DNA of 64,000 bases. Source: Patiria pectinifera. Its lineage: Eukaryota; Echinodermata; Asteroidea; Valvatida; Asterinidae. The stretch spans positions 14,839,513-14,903,512 of the forward strand of contig CM057147.1 in NCBI GenBank assembly GCA_029964075.1. Direction: 5' to 3'. The position numbers and the translations under genes were made by a program. The notes below the pieces were generated by a model. That model made no database searches and had not been told where the DNA came from. It saw only the letters and a program-made list of their open reading frames with translations. Of this stretch, positions 49,201 to 60,900 are shown one piece after another. Numbering within the stretch: the stretch's first letter is position 1; every line of letters starts with the position of its first letter.

Positions 49201-52200
49201 GTGTATAGAAATAAAATGTATCGTTGTGATATACTTGATTTATTTGAGTCGTGTATGCCCTATAATGAATGTTGTAATGTTGCACAACACTAAGTACAAA
49301 CCCTCGAAGTAATGAGAATAATCTTCCGTGGCGGCCTAGGATACGCTCTGTAATCTGAACCAATCAGAGTGCTCGTATAGAATTCGCTAGCGATTCAAAA
49401 TACTCCCATATGTTGTGTACAAAATATGAAAACGGTTTCTCCAAGTCGGTAATTTTACCAGAAAATAGTCAGCATCATTTGGTCTGGGAACCAGACTACG
49501 CGCATTGCAGCCATATTTTGCGTGCATGGAGCCAGTAACCGGTTACCGTACGCAAAACAATTACCGACGTGACACCAAGTTTTCTCCGTCAGAGGATATA
49601 TACAGGCTAACCCTTTCGGTCTAGCATAAAATGGCCGAGAAAATTGCCCAGACAAGTCATACGCGGTGTCTCGATAGGGCGCTATTCTCCAGCGCATGGA
49701 GCAAAATTGAAGTTGCCATGTGTATTGTGACTTTTTTTCCCCCCATATACTATAGGTACCAACCTGTTTATGGTGGCTGCCCACGAGTTGGGCCACAGTC
49801 TGGGACTGGGCCACTCGGACGTAGAAAACTCCATGATGGCACCAATCTACCAGGGGTACAGGCACGGAATCCAACTCCATAGAGACGACATTATGGCCAT
49901 ACAGAGACTCTATGGTAAGACACGGGGCTAGCTGTCATAGCCGAAATCTTATAGGCTGGAACTGTGGGGTAGGCGGCAGTGCACTGCCATATTACGCAGT
50001 TTTCGAGCCAACTATAGGGTTAAATCAAGCCTACATGCGTCAACGAATCTAGTCACACATCAACACTGGTCCCCACCCTTTCTATCCTTTCGACGGCTGA
50101 AATGGAGTGGACGGGACGGGAACCAGGTAAATTTCGCACTTTTACTCAGGCCTCATAGCGCCCTCTTTGCCGAAACGCTGCAGCCTTTGTGGCATGGCGA
50201 ATGTGCGTCATGCCGTTTCGACAACTTAACCCCGTTGGACACAATCTATGGTGCAAGAAACTAGCATGATTACATATATACTAGCATTGTCGCAAGTATC
50301 TTGGACCCTTTTCCTAACTTATATGCTGCCCTCTATTGTCACTAAATCACCAATTCGTATAGTACTTCTTGACCGGAGTATATTCATGCTATGATTCCCA
50401 TAGCTGCAATGAGTGACCAGAAATTTTAAGACCGTAGTGGTCAGATAAGTAGTGGCCATTGCTGTCAGTCTCTTTCTTTATACACATCAGACACGTGAGC
50501 TGAAGATTTTTTATAATATGATTTTCTCGTTCCAGTCTTCAGCTTTCAAGCAAAGCAAAACCATAATAATTAATATATATGATGGTTGTGTAATCTTTAA
50601 TTAGAATGTGCCTTATTTAGGAAGTGTTTTGGGTATACGACAATAGACAAAGAACGACGTTTGAATACTGTAAGGGTATATTAAATGTTGTTTCTTTGAA
50701 TATCTATCAAAGGTCGAAGAAGAGGAGCCCCTCCAACGACTCCAACTAGGCCGCCCAGCGGGCCCGCTGTGCCTCAACCCCCGAACAGGCCGAGCGAACC
50801 GACCACCCCTACATGTAACATTCGGGTGAGCGCGCTCTTGAGCACATCGGCGAATGACTTGCTCGCCTTCAGTGTAAGTTTCATGTTATTTATTCTCGTC
50901 TCTTATCTGTTGCAAAAGGTGAATGTATTCACTGAAATAAGCACATGAGTTCACCATCTGTAAATTACGAGTCAAGCAAAAAATAAAACAAGTGAATTGT
51001 TCGTAAATAAGAAGTCCATCATAAAGGTCAAACGGTAAGTCTGGAGCTGCCCAGAAGACGTGAAAACCACGGCATACCTATCTTTGGTATGGTGCGTCCG
51101 CACATGGAGTAAGCTGTGACATTGTGTGTATTTGCCTGCAATCAGGGACACCCTTTTGTCGCTCTTTTGTTTGTATACTCTAACTTTTTAGGGAGACCTC
51201 CCATATGTTTTGTACACAAATCCAAATTGGGGACCTCTCCGGAATTGGGGACCCTATTATCCTCTATTGTTCAGCGTCCCCTATTGAATGCAGAAACAAA
51301 CTCACCGAGTGTAACGCCAAAACACTGGACAGTGTCCAAAGACAGGCAGCAAGATTCTGCACAGAGAATTACAGTAGGGAAGAGGGAACAGTCACCGGCA
51401 TCCTGGAGCATCTCAAGTGGGGAGACCTGAAAGAACGTAGGAAGATACAAAGACTATCAATACTCTTCAAAACCTAACACGAACTGGTTGCCATCTCACG
51501 AGCAGAGCACCTCACCTTAAACACAAAAATTCTACAAACCACATGCAACCAAGGAAGCCTACAAGAACTCTTTCTTCCCGAAAAACATTACATAATGGCA
51601 CAAGTTGCAAGCCAACGTCGTCAACTCCATGACACTACTTGCATTCAAGGATATCCAAGAATCATGGACAACTTAGGCAATTTACTAAGGTCATCTCCAA
51701 ATCCACACCATGCGAGTCATAACGTCGAAAGATGGTGTGATATACTTGATACGTCACCAGACCAGATAAAAACAAGTCAAGCTTAAAAAGCAAGCCAGGT
51801 TACAGTGAGTAATTGTAACAGGGATGAAAAATCACTTCATTTAAGACTTGTGATTGACGTTCAACTTATTTGTGACAACTTGTGGTGACATTTTAAATGA
51901 CTTATAATTGACTTGTTATACTGGTGATGACTCGATCCCAATACTGTCATTACTTGGCGAATAGGCCCGTTCTTAGACAGGACAATTCAGGCGAAGCGAC
52001 CCGCAGGTACTTCATTGACTCTCGAAACAGGCCTGAGAGCGGACTCTATAGTTCTCAATAACCTCCACATCACTCCAATTTGTTTACAACATTGGGTTTG
52101 TCACCGACAGGCTTTGCAGTGTTACCCGTTTATTACTGTTATTATTACAGATAATTCAACATTTCGTATTACATATCTTTGTAAAGCAAACTATTAATTA

Positions 52201-55200
52201 ATTTAATGACCTTTATTTCTAAGCAGGGTTATGCAACTTCCAAGTCATTTCTCTCAACCCTTCAATATAATACTATCTTCATTCCTATATTTAACTTGTT
52301 TCTTGGTCATGCTCACATAGCAGTTAATTATTGACCTCCATTTCCATAAGTTATCTTTGTATATCTCACCATTATTGTTTGATTATTTATCAGTATTATT
52401 TATAATCAAATACATTCTTCCAAGATGTTCTAATATGAAGTTGACTCCTATGGTTTATTTACTTGTGCTTATCCTCCGAACAAAATCTGCACATTCACGG
52501 AGTAAAAAACCAGAGATAAAAAACTCACTGAGAAAATACTCTGGAAAACCCCGCGAATAGTACTGATTTTGTTAGGCCTATTAAGCTCTCCATTCCCAGT
52601 ATCACATTTGTTTTAAAGTAACAATTAAAATAGTATGCGAACTCGTTGCCTGTCGGCGCGCAGATGAAGCCAACCCTTTTATCCCTCTCTATTTATACCA
52701 CCTACTAACTCCTTTTCACCTCCGCGTAGCGGAGTGATATTCCAATTGAGAACTTAATTTCGTTCTATTTCACCCGGTTCAACCGAACGAAATATCATTT
52801 CTCAATAACCTCCACATCACTCCAATTTGTTTACAACATTGGGTTTGTCACCGACAGGCTTTGCAGCGGTAAAGAACGGGGCTGCTGTATTTTGTTTACA
52901 TAACTTCTACATATACATTGTTCTATCAATTATCTCACGTACTTAGAATTTTTTTTTTTTTTTTTTTTTTTTTATAGACCTAATGATTTTGACACTTTTA
53001 TCTTTTCTGATATAGCTTCTTGGATGTAGGAATCTTTGGCAGTATCTGACACCCAACGACCGTGCTTTTTAAGTAGCCTATCCTGAATGCCTCTGTTAGC
53101 TGCTAATGTTGCTCCCCCGGAGCGTAAGCTATGCAGACCATATCTACTAGTATCAGGAACTACCTCTTTTAGCATTTCTAGAAACACTTCTCTAGCTCTG
53201 GTATACGAGATAGGTGAATTATGCTCTCTAAGTTTAAGACCGTCTTTACACTGAGTAAAACAACGAAATATATATTCATCTGAGTTTTCTCTCAAGTTAC
53301 ACAAAGACAAATAATGTTCAAGAATAGTTACTGGGCAGGTATTTTCTCCGGATCGACTGATAAGAACCCATGAACCATCCCTATATTTGTCGGTTTTGCT
53401 TTTTTCGACAAAGATGTTGACATGTGTATTAGTAAATACAAGGTCTGAACGCTTTATATGTGATAGTTCATTGAATCTGAAAAAGCCTGCGAATCCAATC
53501 ACAATCATGGCGATGGTCCTCAATGAATACAGCTGTATTGTCCTCAGGGGATATTTCTGACATAGTTGTTGTATTATCTCAAGCGATAAAGGTTCTTTCC
53601 TGAGATTGGCCTTGGATAATGTTCTCTTGGCAGCCTCATGTACCGATCTTGGCAGCGTGTGTTCTGTTGGAGACGGTAAAGAGGCTAGCCTATGTGCCCA
53701 TGCGATGCTATAGAATGCGGAGGTGACCGGTGCTGGTGTCTTGGATGTTTGCATGATGCTCAGAAGATACAAGGCTACGTCCAACGGAGTTGCAGGGAGA
53801 ACTTGAACTGGTTGTGACCTTGCTTGTGCCCATTTCTTCCACCTCTGGAACCCGTTGGAGTACTGCGATACTGTCGAACTTGCCCTGTCTTGCATCACCG
53901 CCTGTGGTAGTTTGGCATATAGCTCCTTCATAACCGGATCGGTTATGGACGTTGCTTTCAGCCACGGCACCTGGGAAAAAATATGTAAACCGGCCAGTAA
54001 TATGTTCATCAAAAATGTGTTCCTAACCAAACCACATATTGCTTCCTCTCTAATTCCATCACTATCCCGTCTTCGTATTATCTGGGCTCGGCAGCCTGCT
54101 TTAATATGTAACATTATGTAAATTGTTTTGCCTCGTATTATCAAAGCTCGGCAGCCTTTTTAATTATAACTCAATTTTTCCTCGTATTATTACGGCTCGG
54201 CAGCCTACTTCCAATATATAACAATATATAACTCAATTTCTTCCTCGTATTATCACGACTCGGCAGCCTGTTTTAATATAATAACTCAATTTCTACCTCG
54301 TATTATCATGGCTCGCCAGCACTTTAACCATTTCAGTATAGATCTTATCATGCTGTCACCATTTTAGTCATGTTCCCTGTACCATTCACATACTGAATGT
54401 TTTTTTTTTTTTTGTTTTTTTTTGTTTTTTTGCAAGGAAACCAACCTTTTTTTTTTTTTTTTTTTTTTTGGTTACATTGGCTTGAATGGGAACTTCACGA
54501 TGGCCGTAACATGATAATGGTCTATTATTTCATATTTCCTCCTTACCAATCAGTCTCTGCTGACACTTATATACGAACTCAATTTATAATCCTCAGGTGT
54601 AACTTCACTTTTTTTTTTTCTTTTTTTTGTCAAATAAAGGAAAGTCTCAGTGCAAGCATTTGGAACCGAGGCGATTCTTCCTTGAATAATGTGTGATTAC
54701 TTTTACCCACAACAAATGATCTGGATGAGGCTGAGAATTGTCTCATTGCGATTACTTGAGGAACATATTGACCTGAAGCTGAATCTGTGATCAGTGGCCA
54801 AAATGGCGAAGATGGCCAATGTGGGACTACTAGGGTACCTATAGCTTTGTTTGCTTTTAGATGTAGGATCACCTTTGCTATCAAGCTTATTGGAGGAACT
54901 AGCCAATTATTTTCATTGGTCCAAGATTCTGTAAACGCATCAACCGCTTCGGCCCCAGGGTTCCAAAACCTAGAATTGTATCTGGTTATTTTCCTGTTGT
55001 AATAATTTGCAAACCTGTCAACTGTGTGAGGTCCCCATAATGCATCAAACTTACGAAATAACGAATCATTAAGTGACCAGTCGTCATAATCTACCAAGCG
55101 GCTTAAGCTATCAGCTTTATCATTAAGTGATCTTGGAATCCAATCTACTTTCAGATTGATACATCTTTCTACACATGTGGAATATATGGAATATGCTAAT

Positions 55201-57865
55201 TGGTGTAATTCTTGTTTTCCACTACCTACTTCTATGATACTGACTACATTTTGACTGTCTGTGAACCATTTGACACTTGTGCTAGAGAGCAATGGGAGGA
55301 AGCTTTTCAGTACGATTTCAACTGCTTTCAATTCTCGCCATGTGGAACTTCGTGATTTTTCGCACTCATCCCAATTACCGTGTGCAAATGCACCGTTAAC
55401 CTGTACTACGTATCCCCCTGCTCCTACACCACTTGCATCGGAATAAACCACTTTCTGGTATGTGAAATCAGGTTTCATAGGCACTGGTTTTAGCCCACTG
55501 ATATTCCTAATCCAAAATTCTAGTTCTCTCTTTGCCTCTGTTGTAAGATGTATTGTATGATGCCAGGAGGGAGCTGACTGAACATTGGATAGCATAACTC
55601 TCGTCATTAGTCTTGTCACATTACCCATTGATGGGGTCATCGCTATAATTTGACCAACTATGCTTGCCAAGGATCTAACATGCACATTCCTATTATTCAT
55701 AGCTTTGTTTGCCTCATCTTTTATACGCAGTAATTTGGACTGCACCGGGGAGATCACTCCTTTCTCTGTATCTAATACAAATCCTAGCCACTGACATGTT
55801 TGTTGGGGATCCCAATGAGATTTTTCGTCATTTGGTACAAACCCTGCCTGAATCAGATCTTTATGAACGGCCTGAGAATGTGCTTTGGTTTCTGACATTG
55901 AATTTCCGACTCCTAGCCCGTCGTCCAAGTAAAGGACGATTTCTTTCCCTTCTGCACGCCATTTTTTGACAAACACTCTCATGATCTTTGTGAACAGGTA
56001 CGGTGCGGAACTAAGGCCGAATGGTAGTACCAGAAACTTGAAATACCTTATGTGGGAGCCGAAGGTCCATGCAAACCCTAGATACTCTGTGTGTTCTCGA
56101 AAAATCTCAATATGATGGTATCCACTCTTCAAATCAAAAGAGAACATAAATTTTCCTTTGCTTAAATACAAACTTGCCGTTTTAAGATCTTCATATTTGA
56201 CCTTTTCTTTCCATATGTGAAAATTAACTACCCTTAGGTCTAAAATCAGCCTTTTCTTGCCACTTGCTTGAATAGATACCGACAGTGGATTAACAACCTT
56301 TGGTTTTGAGGTACACTCTTGAATGCGCCCTTCTTCTATTAGTTTTAAAATAGATTCTGATACGAATGATGTATTTCTTATTGCAGATCTATTATTGCTC
56401 GTGTAAGATTTCTCTGGGAAAGAATGGAACGGAATTTTATACCCATGATCAATAGTATCCAGGATAAATTCGTTTGTACAATGTTCATGCCAAAATTTGC
56501 TATGTCGTCTTAAATTTCCTTTGATAGCCTGACCTTTATCTCCTTGTTCCCATTCATAATTATTATTGACTTCCTCCATATACTTATCTTGAAATGTGTC
56601 GGCTGTTCTACTCTGACTCTTGTGGGAGGTCGCCTCCTCTCTAGGTGGCTCTGGCGTCTCTTGCCGAAGTGATGAAGGTTGCTGTGGAGGGGGCGGAGCT
56701 CCTTCCTGGTTGGACGAGTGGGCATTCTCTCCTCCAGTGGCCACTGCCCCCACAAGCAAAGCAGGAGCCTGTTTTTGGCTCTTGTCTTGGTCGAAAGGAA
56801 CGTTGGTTAGCTGTGTTGCTGTATCCGTATGGGGGACGAAAATTGAAGCTGTTGTATGGGCGGAAACGGTTGCTTCCACGTCCGATTCTGGGACGTTTGA
56901 GTTTCTTGATTGCCCTAGCCTCTGCTCGATTGATCCTTTTCTCATCTTCTGAGTTAGAGGCCAATTCGTTGGTCTCGTACTCCATGACTGTCTGCCAGCC
57001 TCCTTCGCTGTTATCTGCTAAGCGAATCAGTTTCTGGCGTGTACTCATTTTCTTGATGGCCTCTTCCAAATGCGAGGCACACGATAAGAGATTGCCCGAT
57101 TTGGTCGCTTCTACTGCCTTGTTTAGGCTGTCCAGAACCTCAGAATTAAACTGGAACTGTCTTCTGTTGCCTTCTTTCTTCCATTTTTTGTTCGTGTTTG
57201 CCTTTATTTCTTGGCTAAGTGCTTGTGCTGTTTCTGTCTGCTGTTGTGCTAGCTCGTTCTTCAGCGCAGCGCAAGACTCCTTGAACGTCTTTTGTAATTC
57301 TGCAGTAGTTGCTTGGAATGCATGCAAAAGCTGGTTGGGCGTTGCCATTTGCTCTCCGCTTGACTGCCCGTTCATAGTGTATAGTGATATCGGTATGTAG
57401 GCTTAGTAAATAGTATGCGAACTCGTTGCCTGTCGGCGCGCAGATGAAGCCAACCCTTTTATCCCTCTCTATTTATACCACCTACTAACTCCTTTTCACC
57501 TCCGCGTAGCGGAGTGATATTCCAATTGAGAACTTAATTTCGTTCTATTTCACCCGGTTCAACCGAACGAAATATCATTTCCCGCGGGGAGTCTACTTAT
57601 TAAAAGCCTTTCTTTTTTTCTCTCAGAACAATCAGTATTGGCGCATCGCCTACGACGGGCAGTCCTATTCGGTGGCCCGGGGCTACCCACAACAGTTCAG
57701 CAATCGATTCAAGGCGTTTTCGGGCGGGAGCCGGAGGACGCCGCTGACGGCGGTAGACGCCGCCTACAAGCGAACTGATGGGAGTCTTAGGTTCTTTAAA
57801 GGTGATTCAGTGCTGATTGACTTTAAAAAAAAAAACGGTAGCACATAAGAAGATCATGAGTGTTT

Positions 57866-57903
<38 letters not shown>

Positions 57904-60900
57904 ACATTAGTCACGAGCCAATGTGGCCAACAGGCCAGCAGTTTCAGTAGCATGATATGAAGCGACTGACAATCCATGTGTATTTCAATCCCCCCCCCCC
58001 CCATGGTTGGGATACTAGTCCCTCGCAGGTTACCCTCCAGCTAATGCCGGTGTAGCGTGAATTTACGTTTCTATGAAATTCGGACTCATTGGTAATACCG
58101 CGCATGCGTAAGTATGGTAATTAGGAAAGTGACCGGTCACGTGAGAGGGATTAACCAATAATAGGGAAAAGGGGTCCGATTTTCATAGGAGTCGGATTTT
58201 CATGTGACACCGGTACCCATTTATACTCCCGGGCGGAGTTAGGATAAAGTGGCTTGCCCAAGGACACAACATATGGCCAGCAGCTGGATTCGAACCCCTG
58301 ATTCTCTGATCATGAGTCACGAACCCAAACCACTCGGCCACGCTCCCCTCTCGTCTTCAAAGCACCATAATACAATTAGCGTCATTTCTTTTTCTTTTTT
58401 TAAATCATTGCAGGGAGTGAATTTTTCGATTTCAGCGCAGGCGGGAGTCTCCTCCAGCAGGGCAACATCGTCAGTCTCTTCCGTCGACGCCAACGGCAGA
58501 GGGCGCCGTCCTCCATCGACGCCGCGGTGTTGGTCCCCAATGCCAACAACATGGTCTACCTGTTCCAGGGCACGCAGTACTGGCGGCTCAACGACGAGGA
58601 TAGCCGGGTCGACCCGGGCTATCCGCAGCCGCTCACAAAGTGGTCCCCGGAGCTCGCCACCGGTCGGATCGACGGTGCCTTCTTCGCGGCTGGTGCGTAT
58701 AGTAGTCTGAGTATCGCCCGTTATCCCCGTGGAGCCAAGTCTCCTGTATAACGTCTGACATGTCTAAACATGCAGATATATGCAAGCCGCGCGCCAGCCA
58801 ATCGGAGTCGACTTTACTGAAATCGTGACGTCATTTCATTCCCGAACAGGACTAAAACTGTGATTGGTCAATTCGAATGCAGTGTTTTGTAATACAACAA
58901 CAGCCGCGCGCGTGGCGCGTAACATAATACAGATAGCGTGACCATACATAGCCTTTGTTGCTGTCGGGTTTTTTTTTCATGTTAAGACGCGACATAGGGT
59001 GATTGACCGAAGACCCGATATAGAAAGCGCCCGCTGATTGGTCAAAATCTAGAGGTCAAGATGCGGTTGTCTTGCATAATTAATCAGTGAATCTGTTCAA
59101 ACTAGACTACGTACAGTGGGGCAGATAGGGGAAATATTTGGGGGAAATGTGCATACAAGCAATTTTCAAAATTGTCAAAATGGCTGCCATTGCTTGTTAT
59201 TCTACCTATATTTATTTTCAAAGGATAAAACTGCGATAGCCCTATAGCCAAGTATCTTTTTCATGACATACTCTGACTGTGTGCCAAATGCCATGCTTGT
59301 ATCATCAAAGGCACAATCCCACCACCTCTCTGCCGTACTACTAAGAGCCTTCTCTCATTATAGACTGAAGATTCGTCATAATAATATGGGAAAATGTATC
59401 CCACTCCAGTGAAACAGTACACGATCTAGAGTGAAAGTCATTTAGTCGAAAGGACCGACTTTTCACTCCAATTTTCACTGAAGGGCTTAAAAGGGTTTTC
59501 ATTCAAAAATTAACGTGATTTCCATTCTGATTCGGCTGGTACCCTCAGTTTACAAGTTGCAAGTCGCATCCCGACCGCGGATATTTTGTTCTCCAGCCGT
59601 CAAGTATAGTCACTGACCATTATAACGCGCATAGGTCCTTGTCATCAATGAATAAATAAATATCTCAAACCCACGAATAAAAAGAAATGTGCCACTGATT
59701 GTTTTATTCAAAAGTAGGCCTCATCGAAAAACGATAGAACAAAGACCATTTACTCTTGACTGACGGACAGGAAAAATCTGTAAATCAATGACGTTGAAGA
59801 TTGGTGATGACAATATATCACCCACGAACCCGTTGGTACAACGTAGCTAGGCCAACTCCTAAAATCTCCCACCGAAAAACTAGTGCGCATGCGTGACTAC
59901 TGCAGGCAATAATAACTGTTCATTTTCAGTCCCACACATACTACACAAAACGAAAGAGCTGACCGGTGAAGTTGCACGCAAAAGTCACTCTTGCTGTCAC
60001 TCTTGCTTTCACATTACTGGAAGAAATTTGAGGGTTTGCTTCGGAACAATTGTTTTTGAATGCGCGCTGCATTAGGCCAAACGGAGTCGTCCGTGGGTCG
60101 ATTTAAGATCTCTTATAAACGAGTCCTCCTCTCCCATTATGTAACATAGTTTTATTTCTCTCCTTTATATCTCTCCTTTATTGCTCTCCTTGTTTACTCA
60201 CGTTTGAAGTCGTCATCGGTTTTTGAATTGATAATTTTTGTTCTTATTTTTTGGTTCTTTTTACCGTTAGCTATCGTCGTGTAGTCTTTTGTCTTGTCTG
60301 TCTCGTCCGTGTGTTGTTATCATGTTGTTTTTCTGTTGTTATTGTTGTCTGTAAGGGCTGTTTCCTACAAGCCTCGGCTTACTTAAACAGCCCCATACTC
60401 CTTAGTTTCTTTTGTACATAAATCGAAATAAGTTTAACATTTCTTCATAGCGTATCTTACTGGTATTAATTTTTTTTGAGACATATTTATTGATTTTGTT
60501 ATCTTGTTATTTACCAGATTTCTTTTTTTATTGATGGATGTATTCTCTAAAGGAGTATGGAATAAATGTTTTCTTGAATTGAATTGAATTGAATTGAAAT
60601 TGAATTGAACAGGTGCGCGCGCTGTACACAACCAGTACGAATTGGCCTGTTCCGACGGGTTCGTGGGTGATGGTTGGTCATGATAGCGACCTCTCGCGGC
60701 GGCGGGTTATCGCGTATCAAACCGTAACATTGCAACATCTAGCCCCTAGTACTATAAACAATGACGAAAGATGGAGAAGTTTGGTAATGAGCAACATGCA
60801 CGCTGTCACATTTTATACCGTTTTCTGATTTCAAAAGCTTACCATTTTGCTTCCTCTCCATTCTTTCAGATTCGGTATTCTTCGTATCCGGAACCAACTA

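Larger units (their letters stand above)
52054..57580 (-). mobile_element. Intact tyrosine-recombinase retrotransposon (Ngaro/PAT-like) with split direct repeats
   Basis: A 5.5-kb element, opposite in orientation to MMP-C, inside its intron 5. Element order: repeat A1 (57580-57408), gag, RT-RNase H, tyrosine recombinase, repeat B1 (52866-52801), repeat A2 (52800-52628), a 508-bp segment, repeat B2 (52119-52054). A copies are 173 bp and B copies 66 bp, each pair apparently identical. B1 abuts A2, which is the joint a circular intermediate would have. These split repeats with a recombinase in place of an integrase mark Ngaro/PAT-type YR retrotransposons; no methyltransferase domain of DIRS1 type is seen. 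All frames are open, so the insertion is probably young. No target duplication is evident, as expected for this mechanism. Confidence 0.88.

Noticed and set aside
56645..57400. 251-aa plus-strand frame over the gag region
   Set aside because: Antisense shadow of gag, which has a clear zinc knuckle on the minus strand.
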